Shown here piece by piece: positions 38,014-50,485 of a DNA stretch of 64,000 nucleotides; within the stretch, counting starts at the first letter, position 1; the number at the start of each line of letters is the position of its first letter. The notes below the pieces were generated by a model. That model was not told the DNA's origin. It ran no database searches and was given only the letters and a program-made list of their open reading frames with translations. Origin of the DNA: Synchiropus splendidus (taxonomy: Eukaryota > Chordata > Actinopteri > Syngnathiformes > Callionymidae); the NCBI RefSeq assembly GCF_027744825.2, contig NC_071334.1, positions 33,015,937 through 33,079,936 of the forward strand, written 5' to 3'. The position numbers were made by a program, and so were the translations under genes.

Positions 38014-38684
38014 GTTTTTGCCATATTTATGATCTTTTATGTCCATTTTTATGTTCTCCTTTCACACAGGGTACATTTTAAGGTGACATTTTAGCATGCT
38101 AGCTGTGTTGATAACATGGAACAACATCATGGAAAAGCATACTAGGGCCCCTTTAACGCAGCTCAACAAGCTCAGCTTGGGTGAAAGCCAGTGAGACCCC
38201 AAACTCCACCGCTTTAATGGATGGTATGTCAATGTGATTGAGGAGGCCCTTCCTCTCACCAGCAAGGTCTATAATCAAGGTCAACGTACCATGTCCCGTG
38301 TGCCAGTTCAGGAAACTGGTGGCCAATCCCCACCTGACCTGTATGACCTATATCAAAGGTCAGGCCAATTAAAGTGAAAAAGGCACCAAATTAAAATCAT
38401 TTTAAAAAAGCAATTTTCCATCTCTGTGTCAAGTCAAAGTGAAGGTAGTTACAACCAACTCAGACAACCTGAGCCATGCACAACAGAATTTTACTACAGT
38501 ATTTTTTGATGCATGACTATACGGGTTCAGTTTTTCCCAGCCACTTAGAGCAAGAAGCGAGTGACAGTGGAAACTATGTGCCCAAACAAATCCCACACAA
38601 GTGTGGCGAGAACATGTGGGGAGAGACAGACCAGACAGAGGAATCGTACCTATGATCGTCCTTCCTCTGCCTCATTTTGCAAAT
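38014..38684. other. No gene recognised
   Basis: The phrase GGAAAAGCATACTAGGGCCCC near 38130 looks like a decayed repeat end. Nothing else identifiable. Confidence 0.35.
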
Positions 38685-38692
38685 GTAAAATG

Positions 38693-38935
38693 TGGTGGGT
38701 AGATGAGGCATCATGAAACAGTATAGCACGGTTGAATGAAACAGTGTCCTCATTTTCAGAGGCCACTAGATGGCGCTCTTGGTTTAGAAATGATGTGAGG
38801 TTTCATTGAAGTAGTTGTTCAAGTCCAAACGTTTTACAGCAGCCATCTGGTGGTCTCTGAAAATCGGGACACCGTGTCATGAAACCTAAGCAACCCTTCA
38901 ATACTGTGTCATGGAACCTCATGGACCCATCACTA
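38693..38935 (+). mobile_element. Palindromic hAT-type MITE, copy 8, perfect target duplication
   Basis: Flanked on both sides by GTAAAATG (38685-38692 and 38936-38943), a perfect 8-bp duplication diagnostic of hAT transposition. The left CTCF-like motif is exact (CCACTAGATGGCGCT, 38763-38777). The right motif has lost a few bases (CCACCAGATGGCTG on minus, about 38840-38853). Both arms carry two units. Confidence 0.92.
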
Positions 38936-38980
38936 GTAAAATGACACCATCAAATCACGTCAATGTCTTGTGAAAATGGC

Positions 38981-38981
38981 A

Positions 38982-39014
<33 letters not shown>

Positions 39015-39020
39015 GTGTGT
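38981..39020. repeat. (TG)n(TA)n microsatellite
   Basis: A TG array runs into a short TA array and back to TG. Confidence 0.9.
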
Positions 39021-40323
39021 AATGAAAAACAAGTGTACAAGTCACGTTCAACGTGAGGTCAGCTAGAAGGCCTCGCTGTCACCAACTCGTCATCTGACTG
39101 GCTTTGGCAACTATCCATCAACTATGTGTGTCTGTTCCTCTGAGGGCACCTGCGCCTGCACTGTTGCTGCTGAAGGCCTTGGACATGACGACACAAGCTC
39201 GCTGAATTCTGATTGGATAAAAACTTTTTTTATTTATTTTTAAACTGGAAAAACCATACTGGGATATACTACGACGTGAGTATGATTATTATACATACTA
39301 TATATAATATACTTTACATTAATACATTACGTACAAAATACATTAAAGATGAAATTCACTTTAGTCATAAATATGCTCATGATTTCTGGTTACGTTTGGC
39401 CTGCAGAGAAGGCCAGCAAGGAATATATGTTCACTGCAAAACAGTGAATATTCGCTGTGTTCTTTGCCTCCCTTTTGGGGCCCGAGTTAAAAGCAACTAA
39501 TGCCCTCAAATATGAAAGATCTTTGGTGGAAAACATGTCAAACACCAGAGTATGTCTTATACAGTAGGTTGTCTTCCAGAAATGTCACTTAAAGACAGTA
39601 ATATTTCATGTCCGGGTCTTGGCTGCCTTCTGATGTCTGTCCTCCAGTGAGAAAAGAAAAAAGTCTTCTCTTGTTAACTTACATTTGTTTCTGTGTCTGT
39701 TCCCCTGACACTAACTAACCTCCTCCTACCGCTCTCTCAATGACTTTTATTTTGCATACTGCTTTATTTAAGGGGCCTGGTTCATCAAACCACCAGAATC
39801 TTCACTGCAGCGCTCAGATGAAGCTCCATCTGCTCTCTCATTCCACTCACACAGCAGGCTGTAAATCTAATCACGCAGCGCCATGAGTGACAGGTAGATA
39901 GGTCTTTTCTAATCTGGTCTGCAGGTGGTTCTACCACACAATGTTCTAATAAAGATGGAGAGGGACAGGAGAACAAGAGCGTCATGGCCCTCCTAAATGA
40001 CTGTGTAACGCCTGCCTCTCTCAGCTGGGTGAATCTTCTCCACATCTATTAGCTTGTTGAAACTGAACTTAAATCATTGGTTCTGTTGAATCTTCGCCGA
40101 GTGCAACATTTAGTCAGTTTCAGTGGAGTTTTTATCAGGTAAATGTCATGAGATTTATACCTCTTCTTTGCCAGAAAAATGAAAAACAATTGTACCACAA
40201 TGAAAAAAACAAAACATGGAATCAAGTATAAAATGATTGAACATTATTACATTATTATTTCCCAGCCTTTTCTTGGTGGTTTTGTAACCGAGCACGTGTG
40301 CGCCCAAGCTGATATGTATATGC
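39021..40323. other. No gene recognised
   Basis: No coding exon pattern. The open frames at 39.2-39.5 and 39.79-40.04 kb match nothing known. Confidence 0.4.
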
Positions 40324-40494
40324 TAGTGATGGGTCGATGAGGTTTCATGAAACAGTGTCCTGTTTTTCAGAGGCCACCTGATGGCGCTTTCATTAATTCA
40401 GTGAAACCACACATAATTTCTAAACCGAGAGTGCCATCTAGTGGCCTCTGATAATTACGACACTGTTTCACGACGCCTCATTTGCACGTCACTA
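40324..40494 (-). mobile_element. Palindromic hAT-type MITE, copy 9 (short form)
   Basis: Begins TAGTGATGGG and ends CGTCACTA. Flanking 8-mers GTATATGC and GTACCTGG match at 5 of 8, which is weak. The left CTCF-like motif has one mismatch (CCACCTGATGGCGCT, 40374-40388). The right one is exact on minus (40430-40444). Confidence 0.8.
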
Positions 40495-41384
40495 GTACCT
40501 GGTGTTGTATTGAATGTTCGGATGCCCCAATCTCTTGATGACTAACCACTGAGAGAAGAATCTGCCACAGACAACAGTCTCTGTGGTGTCATAACACATT
40601 TCTGAAATTAAAACCAGCAAGAAACAGCCTAGTAAAGTAGTTCCATGCGCTCAGATGTGTTTATTTACCTCCGGTTTCTGCTGATGCATACAGAAATGAC
40701 TGGAGAGGAGACTTCTCTGACCTCTCCATTAGCTGCTGCAAACTCCGAGTGAATGGATGAGTTCCAGCTGCTCCCATCAGAGCCGTTGTTCATTCTCCAC
40801 ACACTTTACACTAATAGACTGGGATAGTCTTCTGATTCCAGTGCTATTGACTTTTGAAACTAATTATACCGTCACATCTGTCAAACTAACTGCTCTCCCG
40901 GGAAGAGACTCCACTCCACCGTGAAACAGCTTGTGCATTTTTTAACTTCATGATGAATAAGTCACTACAGTTTAGCAAGAAATCTTTCTTCTGTTCAGGA
41001 GATTTCCGACATCTGGAGGAGGCGTAAAACCCGCCAGCATCACTGAAGCACCAGTAAGTGAATCATCACCTCACCACAGTCGTGTTGGCTCAGCAAACCA
41101 CCAGGGTAACTAATGACTCCTAATTGTCGGACTGCACGGCAAATTGCATCCTCTGATGAATTTCTAAACAACTTGGCACAGCTCAATATCGCTCCGTCGG
41201 ACTGTTCGTCTATAGGTAATCCAGTGACAGCGTCCTGCTGCAGCCCAGGACGGAGGAATCCAGCGGGAATTGAATGAAATCAGGACCCACGTCTTCAGGG
41301 TTTTGGATTTCAAATTGTTTTACTGGCCTACCAAAAGTATTACATGGAGGCACTAATGCTACCATGATTTAAGTCAGAGGTGGG
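40495..41384. other. No gene proven; orphan exon-like segment at 40999-41053
   Basis: A pyrimidine-rich acceptor ending CTGTTCAG and a CA/GTAAGT donor bracket 55 nt with one open frame (18 codons). No protein family is recognisable, and such pairs arise by chance. Confidence 0.3.
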
Positions 41385-41389
41385 CAAAG

Positions 41390-41892
41390 TGTCATCACTG
41401 CTAAGCTAAGGTGACCCAAAAGCAGATGACTCCAAACTCAGGACTCAAACAAAGCGAGAGTTCTGTTAACTACAAGATTTACAAAATACAGACAGAAATC
41501 TAAACTGAAGGCAACAACACCAGAAGCGGAGCGCGGAGGACAACACACGAAGGGAGAGGGAAAAACCTAAAACAGAAAACAGGCGTGAGATACTCAGCGC
41601 TGCAAACGGGGATAACAGAAAACTATGCACTCGGATATAACTCTGATGAGGCTAATACAAAACTAAAGATGCTCGGTAGAGGTGAAAACAAACACTCTAA
41701 CCGAGAAAATAACTAGCATACAGGCTGAACTAAAGTAGCAAGTAACACACGCTCGAGGAAGCTAACAGGGAGCTAATGACAGCAAGCGATAGAACAGCTA
41801 CATAGAGCAAGAAGAGAGACAAAGGTGACAGAACAAGGAGAAGAACACAGAGCAAAACAGAGAGATAAACAGGTTCACAAGCGAACAGCGCA

Positions 41893-41938
<46 letters not shown>

Positions 41939-42122
41939 CCATAAGAACAAAAGACGATCTGGCAGCACATGCTGGTTCTCCAGGTGTATAAATCTCTGCA
42001 GAGGCAATCAGTGGATTGAGAACCAGCTGCGCTGCCATGAAGCTGGAGGGGGTGAGAGAGCAAACAAGAAAACAACGAACCGGAACACAGGAAGTGAAAA
42101 AGTAAAAGCACGAGCCATGACA
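41390..42122 (-). mobile_element. Solo LTR, Gypsy type, 733 bp
   Basis: Starts TGTCATCACTG and ends CATGACA, flanked by the perfect 5-bp duplication CAAAG (41385-41389 and 42123-42127). It aligns along most of its length with the LTR at 51449-52134, sharing ACACCAGAAGCGGAG, AAACCTAAAACAGAAAACAG, CTGGCAGCAC.TGCTGG and CAGCTGCGCTGCCAT. It appears inserted into an older hAT-like sequence (CAGAGGTGGGCAAAG). Confidence 0.88.
41896..41932. repeat. (GA)n microsatellite inside the LTR
   Basis: A pure GA array within the 41.39-42.12 kb LTR. The 51.4 kb sister LTR has only a short AGAGCGAGAGAAGG stretch there, so the array grew in this copy. Confidence 0.9.
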
Positions 42123-42127
42123 CAAAG

Positions 42128-45100
42128 AGCGGCCTGAAACATGCAGCCGGTTGTTGTTCCTCGCGAGGTCAGATCAAAATTGCATTTACAATTTGAATAC
42201 TTCTTATCGCTCATCCTTGTTTATTTTCTTTATAAAAAAAAATCAAGAAATGGTCATTTTAACAGTATTTTTTGTCCCTCAAACTCAATAACGGTGCTTA
42301 TTGCTTTTCAAATGATGATAATAAAAACATGCCAAAACTTTCCATTCTTTAATAGGCTAATGATGTAAACTCAAGGCTCTAGATAGTTTGGTTGAACACT
42401 CATTGCAAACTGAAATTTGAACACTTTAAAAGAACCCATAACTTACAGAATTCGGATCACACTTTCCGCTGAAACTTCACCATTATGATGGTCAGGGCTT
42501 AATACTTGACACCATGGGCAACAAGGAAAATGATCAGATCACGCAGAAACCCGGGCAGCTTTTCCTGTCGTGCAAACCAGGCTATGGATCAAACCCTGTA
42601 ATAGAAGGATGTCGATATGAAGAGCAGAGGGCATTCACACGGTAACGTTTGTGAGCTCCAAATATGTCCCTCATATATGCGAGCAGGAAACACATCACTG
42701 TTGAGCAGTTCAGCTACGTGTAAAATAGCAGAGCTAACTTTGTGCTTTTCTTCCATTGAGCAGACACCGAGCAGAACATGGAGTTTTTCAGAATGCAGAA
42801 GCTTTCACTCCACTCCACGTCCCATGACGCTGTGTCACCAGTAGAACCGAGTGCAAGTGGACTGTGAAATTACTCTTCGCTCTCTAATCCTTCCACCTCC
42901 ATGGAGCCTCCTGGTGAGTAAAAGTGGAAACCATTTACTGGAACTCTAAAGGGAGATGATTGATTTGTTCTTATTTAATATTTAATATTGAATCAATATG
43001 GCTCTATTTTTTTCTGGACTAATGTTTGTGTTAGGATGTTGCAGTCTACACATTCTGAGTATGTCACATAGGTATCCAGGGAGGGCATTACCACCGTACC
43101 TCTGAGGTTTGCTTTTATTTTCAGCTCCTCTGTGTGGAATATATGAAGTTTCCTGTCACCAACAGGAATTATAGTTCTGATGAATTCCCAAATGATTAAT
43201 GGATCCCAATGTTGATTTGGAACGATGCCAAAATGTTATCTGGTGTTTGTTAAAATTAGCAGAAAATGTCATCAAAAACTTCAGTTTTTCAACTTCAACT
43301 ATCATTTTTATGTTGGTAATAGAAGGACCTGCACCATTGATCACATAAGCCCCCGGGAGACATGAAAATGTGCATGAGAAAATAATAAAGCGAGATGATG
43401 GGGGACAGAAAATGACACCACGTTTGAAGAACCAAGTTGCAGGGCCAAGGTTGAAATAAGAAAATAATGCTTTCATGCCACCAGTGATATTTAGAACAAT
43501 GTCACAATAGAAAATCGTTCAAGTCATAGCATGTTGGCAAAATGCAGTAATATACTGTGTGTATCCCACATTTCTCCTTTTCTTCTCAGAACAATAAAGT
43601 GTGTTTCTCTTTCGCCTGCCCCACTTTTTAAGGTCTGATCACCAAAAGCTTAAAACCTGCCCCTCGGGGACCACCACCTTCCCACACACAGGACAGTCAT
43701 ACTTTTGATCAATTATTCAAACTGTGCCACTTTATTTCTGCTAAATGCTTTTAGGTGATTCATTAGACTCAGGAGTTCCACAAACGGGATGAGTTATCTG
43801 GAAAACCTTTTATCCCTGAGAGGTTTGGTGCTGAAATCTATCACAGCAGGTGAATTGTGAAACAAATTGCAGACCTGGTAGTGCCCAGCAGTGGGAGAAA
43901 TGAAATAAAAAATAAGTTAGGAAAGTGTCCGACACCAGGAATAAATGAAGCACACTCTTGTCTCCTTGTTCTTGTTCTTCTGTCACCATCTTGACCATTG
44001 ACAAGGGTAGGAAGGAAGGAAGGTAGGTAGGAACCCCGGAGTTCTCATGCTCCATCCTTCCGCCTGTCTGAAACTCTTTAGCTCCTCCACATAGGGAAGG
44101 TTCTAATGTCTGGACTGGGGTGGACATTCCACCATTTTCTGATTTTGAAAAATGTTCTTGAATTTATAGAATTTGAAACATGTCAAAAAGTCAGCAGATA
44201 CGCACCAGACACGGACTGTCACATAGCTATCAATGTTCACTGGTTAGGAACCAAACTCAAGGAGCACATATCCAGCCCACCCATCCTCTCTTCCATGGCG
44301 TGACTTTCCCAGCTGACTTTTGCGTCCTATGCTGACTACAAAGGAAACCTTCAGTATTGCATGTTGCATAGGTGTTTCAATTGAATCACATGTTCTGCCT
44401 TCCTCAGCATACCCTGACGCAGGGTGAGGGGTTATAAATGGCAACTGACTTACAATGTAATTCAGTGAAGGAGCTTCCGAATGTTACCCCATGGTTTGCA
44501 TTCCCCCCGCACCTGTGCCTGGAGCGCTACACAGGAAAGAAATTGTTTTTCACTCCATGCATCAACATGCCAGATATTGACGGTGCCAAGTCACGATGTT
44601 CATTCAGTCCATTACTTGGAGAACAACTGAGCTCAAGTGTGTCTCCTGCTCAACAGAGCAGCTGATCAAACACAGACGTCTTAACACTCGTGACAAGCTT
44701 TTACTTTCCACTATTGTCAAATGTAGACCAAGGACTCGTTGCTCGATCCACCTAGCTGATGCATCAAACAGCCGACTGTCACTCCACAGTGCCATTTCAC
44801 CAGCGCACCACAGACTGCATTCATAACATAGATACATATTAAGTCACTTGGCTAGAAAGGCCAGAGAAATGGAATCAGTGAAACAATTTAGCCCCCAAAA
44901 TATTACTGTCAGAACCTGTTCTGGTACGTTGTTATTGCACACACGTAAACTGCTATGTATGTTTAGAAAGAGTGAATAATACTCTTTATAAATAAAATAA
45001 TCATGATCACACTTTGATCAAATGTCGATGGGAAACCGTCAAAGAGCATTTTGAATTTTTTTTTTTTTAATAAACATCAGTCCTGATATAAATCAAATTG

Positions 45101-45195
45101 GACAAAGAATGGTAATATAAACTGTGTGTAAGTCCAGGATGTCACATGCAGAAAGTAAGTGATGGCACTATAGATCACGCGCATGTGGCACTGGT
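42128..45195. other. No gene recognised
   Basis: Short frames on both strands only. No splice-consistent coding signal and no named repeat. Confidence 0.4.
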
Positions 45196-45262
45196 TGTCT
45201 GCATGTGCCTGGCCCCTGTGATGAGCTGGCAACCTTTCCAGGGAGTCCGCTACCCTAGTTCA
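45196..45262 (+). repeat. LINE-tail-like fragment
   Basis: GCCTGGCCCCTGTGATGAGC, TGGCAACCTTTCCAGGG and GTCCGCTACCC follow the familiar 'GGCCCTGCGATGGACTGGCGACCTGTCCAGGGTGTACCCCGCC' order of a fish LINE 3' tail, with only a short piece remaining. Confidence 0.5.
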
Positions 45263-48200
45263 CTAAATAAACAATAGAAAATAGATCAGTGATTGTCTGA
45301 TTTGCGAGCTGGATATCCACCAGAGTGACTTTGTTTAATCTGATTGAAAATGAAACTCAAACATATGAGCAAACTCTCTAGTTTAATTTGCAGGTGGTTG
45401 ACAGGTATTTAACTTTGAAGAAGTAAACAACTGCGTTATTAATGTAGCTAATGACTCATTACGCTGAGGCTTTGTAGCAAAGAGCTCATTTGGCCCTCAG
45501 ATGAGCCGGAGGTGGATGAGAGTTCACTAGAAAGCCTCTTCAACTGCTCAGGTTTGAAACATGGAACAAAAGAAAAGACCTCATTAGTTGAAGTGCATTA
45601 TTGTGCGTCTGTCTCTCTGCTGATGTGACAATAACTCATGGTGGAGTGTTGACATCATAGGAAACCATCCTGGCTCTCTTTTGTCATGAGTTGTTGCCTG
45701 GGATATATGAGGAAGAGACCTTGAACCACTTGTGCTGAAGGAAGAGTGCGATGGGGCCGTGTTACGTTTCGGGGAAGAGGAGGACAAATCCAACCAGACA
45801 AGGAAGAAACAAACAATACTTTGCATAGAAAGTAAAGCGTGGCGTGTATTGAGAAAGGACTACCCTCTGGGCTGCCACCCGTCCAACGAAATACGGAATC
45901 GTCCCATATTTCTCACTAAATTTAGTGTGCCTCAATGCATTACATAACATAATGTGTTTCCTGTTTGCACCGTGTCCTGAAACATTGCAACTCAACCGTT
46001 AAGAATGAAAAAGCAAACAGTTTCTAGTAGATTGTCTTGTTTTGGAATCAGATAATAATTCGTCACGTTTTAGTACTCATTCATGTTTACGATGACAGAG
46101 CCTAGTATAGGAACGCAGTATGTCTGACTCACAGATATTGCTAACAAATTCAAAGGGCTACATATGTTAGTGGAAATTCCTTGTTTTTGTGTGCGTGTTT
46201 TAATGGGTAAAAAAAATGTAAAATAAAAATAAAAAATCTCAGTTGTCAATAGAAAAGTTCGTGAGATCACCTTTTGGGGTTTTTTGTTGTTTTTGCGTCT
46301 CCAAACATGAAATAATCGTGACAACACTTTATACTCACAGCATTGGTCCCACCGTTTTGACTGAGAATATGAATCCATAAATAACTGATGTTTCGGTTTC
46401 ATTTGACTTGCCTGCATGGGAAGAAGTGTCCACTCTTGTTTGCTGTATGTTGTTTAATAAGACTCCAATTTTCTGTTTGGAGCAGCACAAGTTCCTTTAC
46501 TGAAAGGTGAGACACCAGGAGGAAGACAAGCAGTGTGTGAGACCATTAACTCCAGTGTCCATCGTTCTTCCTTTTCTCCTTCTGAAAGTGACTTCCTTCT
46601 TTATGTTCTCCGGTCTCGTTCTATACAGGTTTATAAATGGTAGTTTTTCTCTCCACTTATTACGTCTGCAGATGGATTCTTCCCTCATTCTTTCATCAGT
46701 GAGGATGTTCTCGAGCACATACACACAGGGCCCAGAGAATCACAATATTGGTGAATCCAAAAGCCGAACCAGCCACCAAGCCAGGGAGAAGACAAGAGCA
46801 GACCATGGAGTCGGAAAGCAAAGCACTCACAGAAGTCACAAAACACATGAAAACAGGGAAACAACTAACTTTGAATTCAAGTGGAATGTGATTTTCAATC
46901 TTCGGTTCATCTTCCAATATTATTGTGTGTCTCAATTCCAAATAAGATTTGAACTGTTTTAGCCACTTAAGCTACTTACTACTACTTTAGTTACTTATTT
47001 ATTGATTTATAGTATGAAGGGTGACCCTTTGGAAATGTAGCTACTCACCTATAATAATGGATGGGTACCGAATTCTGTACTTTCACTGGTAACAACCGAA
47101 TTACGTCACTACATCTAAGTACAGATTGACATAAAATTAAACAGAACATGAAATAGATGTTTACTAAGAGCACTACCCATCACAACTGGTCACTATCTAT
47201 GTAAATGAGGGAAAAACTGAGAAGGCTCATCATGTTGGAGGAAATGGAATTTACACCGACATCCTTAATACTGTGATATTACACGTGTGTAACTCGTGTT
47301 ATGTCTAGGCCAGTTTCCACGTAAAAGTAGACATTGTCATTGCTGGAAGACAATATTACTCCAGCAAACCCTCCGTACCTCGTAAATCAGAGAGCATTAC
47401 TTGAATTATACAAACGCTTCGTCTCAGGGGCGACAGAGTGGTGCAGCGGCGCAGCACAAATCCACAGTGACAGGATGCGACACACATTAACCACACAGCA
47501 GCACATTCAGTCCAGTCACTGCACTGAATCATTAAAGCCGCTATAAGTTTTGTTCATTTTTTGCTCGTAAAATGTTATTTTTCTTTCCTTTCCACTTGTA
47601 ATGTGATACAGATGTTTTGTTGGTAAAATATTTTCATTTTATTTATTTATTTATTTTAACAAAACAGCACCATTAATGCAAACTTTTTGTCTCATAGATT
47701 CATCCATTCACAGTTCAGAAACGATCCAGACGTGGTAGAGTGTTTCTGAGTCAAGCAGCAAATACAAAAACAAGAACAGAGAACAGTGTAGTTTTGGCAG
47801 TTTGTCTACAGGTGTGTCTTCGGCAGCCACCCGTTGTCGCTTGGATTGGAACTGTCCTGACCAGATCACAGAAGGAGCAAAACACTTTTGCTTCTTCAGA
47901 AAACCTATGCATGTTCCTGTGGTATTATTTTTAAATGAAGCACTTGCTGCTCATTATCTCTGTATATTGTGATGTTCCGTGCTACATTGCCTCTTTTATT
48001 CAGCCTACAGCAGCAAACTTTAATTAGCTGCTCTCAGAGCCCGCGGTTCCATGTGTCCCACAATGTTCCTGATGATCGTGGAAACTTAATGTAAGCTCAC
48101 GTACAGAAATAAATCATTGCCTCTGGTTCTAATGTCATAACAAACAACGTGACAAGACAGAATATTTTAACCCTCCGGCCTCACTCGGTACTGTCCAATT

Positions 48201-48324
48201 ATTTCAGTTCTGATCAGACCACCATTTCCTGTTGAACTTGTTGTGCTTTCAAAACCCAGTTCTAATTCACCAATTCAGCTGCATGTAGTCATTCAACTCA
48301 CGGTGGGCTCAGATGAGAAAAAGT
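45263..48324. other. No gene recognised
   Basis: The longest frame (151 codons, 46507-46962, plus) has no recognisable motif and overlaps frames on the other strand. A small ACTACCCATCAC at about 47174 may be a MITE end fragment. Confidence 0.4.
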
Positions 48325-48570
48325 GGTGCAGTGGTGCTGTCTGCACCGTAGAAAGGTGGTGCTTAAAAATTCATGAGGATCACTTCTAAACTAGTTTTGA
48401 AAACAGCGTCCAGCATCGAGACTGACTCATGAAACAAATTCTGCAATGTTCTGAACTTGAATCATGAACTCCTCACATCTTTTATGTACATTGCAGCGCA
48501 CTGTTTTTGCCCTCTGGTCCGAAGTTCTGACACTACAGTCGGTCTCAGCTGCTGCTTCTTGTCGTACAGT
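48325..48570. repeat. Interspersed repeat family R2, copy C (partial)
   Basis: Matches copy A from GGTGCTGTCTGCACCGTAGA through CTTCTAAACTAGTTTTGAAA and CATGAACTCCTCACATC to the TCGGTCTCAGCTGCTGCTTC phrase. It then stops and is followed by a hAT-like GGGCCACATTTGGCCCCTGC piece (about 48577-48600). Confidence 0.6.
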
Positions 48571-48600
48571 CAAAGGGCCACATTTGGCCCCTGCGCTGCA

Positions 48601-50378
48601 CATTGTGTAGGGCTCCTCACGTAGAAGAAAGCTGGATGGTGAGGTAAGGGTTTATCCATGGGCTGCTGCTCCTTTCACTCTTGAAATTACTTGTGACATG
48701 TCTTGGCCTCTCATAATAATGTGCTTCACTCATGGCACTTACTAAAGTCCAGTCGTGATGGACCTGTAGCCCAACCATTCTTCCAAAGTCCACGTGGTCG
48801 GGGAAAGTTTTGACTCGCCCATGTGTCAAAACGTAATGTGCTACCGCGCCTACATTGGACTGTTCGAATGTTCGCGGTGAACTGCTTGATAATAGTATCA
48901 GTCAGCATCCACAATGCTAAAGCCCAGCCTTCAACACCTCCAATACTATACTATATATTTATAAAATCTGTCGTATAAAATTACTTCACATTTTCCAACA
49001 TCTATTTCTCAGCCATTTCTTTCTGTTTGTAACATTTGAGTGGTTTTCTTTTCTGTTTTGTAACACATGCATCAATACATGAGGACATAGAGTGAAAATC
49101 CTTTCAGACCCATTTCAGTCTTGAGAGCTTAACAGCCACAGAGAAATGTTCATACCTACCACAAAAGTATCACCATGTGTCACCATGGTGATCCATGCTC
49201 GCTTCTTTAAGATGGGAATTCAGACGAAGGAAAAACAGAGCACTGCTGAATGTTTTTTAAGGTCATCAGCCACACAGCGCAGCCGATACTATAAGGAGGA
49301 GAGGGTTTAAAACACGGGCCGAGTGATCAATGTCTGGTGTAAGTGTAACATCCCAAGTTGATCGAGGTGAAGCGAACCATGCGGCCGACAGATGGGTCAG
49401 AGCAGGACAAGAGAGAGGCTGGTACACGATTCTGGCGAAGTGCTTCGCTGTACTGCACTTTAGGAAACTCTCCCAGGTGAAGAGTTCATGTTTGGGTGCA
49501 AAACCTTGAAATAAAATGGTCCAAATTCACTCCCTGCCAAAGCGCCAGGAGCGTAAATAATTTAAAGCTAAACGGTTCTGTGGGAGGATGAAAAGCAAGA
49601 AATGTTGGACAGGCTTGATTTTGCCTTTCTAGTATGGTGAGAGGTTAGCAACTGAGAAATACTGTACGCATGCATGTCAGAGTACAGTGGGTGAGCACGG
49701 TAAAGGGGCTGGCTCACTCTGCGGCCCGACACACAGAAGACCATTGCAGAGAGTAATTGAAAAATGTTTCACTGTATTAACCATAACAAAGCTGCTGTTT
49801 TTGCGAAGATTAAAAGTAAAAATCTACTCAATACTTAATCAATAGAATTAAAATAAAGCAGGTTAACTTTTTTTCTGTACTCATTATTTGTATTTATATT
49901 GCAATGTTGTAATACCTCAGAATATTGTCAGGCTGAAGTGTAAGTGAGAATTATGTGGGCTCTGACAGCAACTGCAGCGTCCTGGGATCCATGCAAGACA
50001 GCCTCCTGTGGAGCTGTGGTTCAGAGCAGATTAACACGACAGAGAGAAAGAGGGCTTGCCTGAAAAGTATGCTGGATAATAGTCAGAACTCAAGGAATGA
50101 AGGTGATCTAAGCGCAGAAAACATTTGTCTCAGGAAGCTCAGGACTGTTACCGAATGATGATCTGGACCATCAGTACAGAAAGCGTGGAGAAGGTTGCAA
50201 CCTGTTTCATGGTGCAGAACATCATAGATTTCTCATTTAAGAGTCGGCCCTTCACAAGTGTAGTAGAGCTTGCTACTGACTGTGGTTATATGCAGGTGGT
50301 AGTTCGACAGAAAAATAAATATTCAGGATACAGTTGTCTTTGTATTAACGAATGATAGGCATGCAGTAACTAAAGCTC
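48601..50378. other. No gene recognised
   Basis: Includes GTTGGACAGGCTTGATTTTGCC near 49603, shared with 18.86 kb, so another hAT-like fragment is likely. Confidence 0.35.
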
Positions 50379-50485
50379 TGAGTCGTGTTTTTGACCACCG
50401 GCATGAGCCCCGACTGACTTAGCAACAATGCTAATGGTTGCTAACATGGAGGGAATGATGTCTCCTTAGACCAATGAGTCACGTC
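50379..50485 (+). repeat. Dispersed repeat R5, copy B
   Basis: Collinear with 17374-17479: GAGCCCCGACTGACTTAGCA, GGTTGCTAACATGGAGG, TGTCTCCTTAGACCAATGAG. Same strand, 33 kb apart. Confidence 0.55.

Noticed and set aside
41730..42125. Minus-strand Leu/Ser-rich frame of 131 codons
   Set aside because: It lies entirely within a solo LTR and its repeats come from the GA array. Not a gene.
46507..46962. 151-codon plus-strand open frame
   Set aside because: No family motif, overlapped by minus-strand frames, no splice context or codon pattern supporting a gene.
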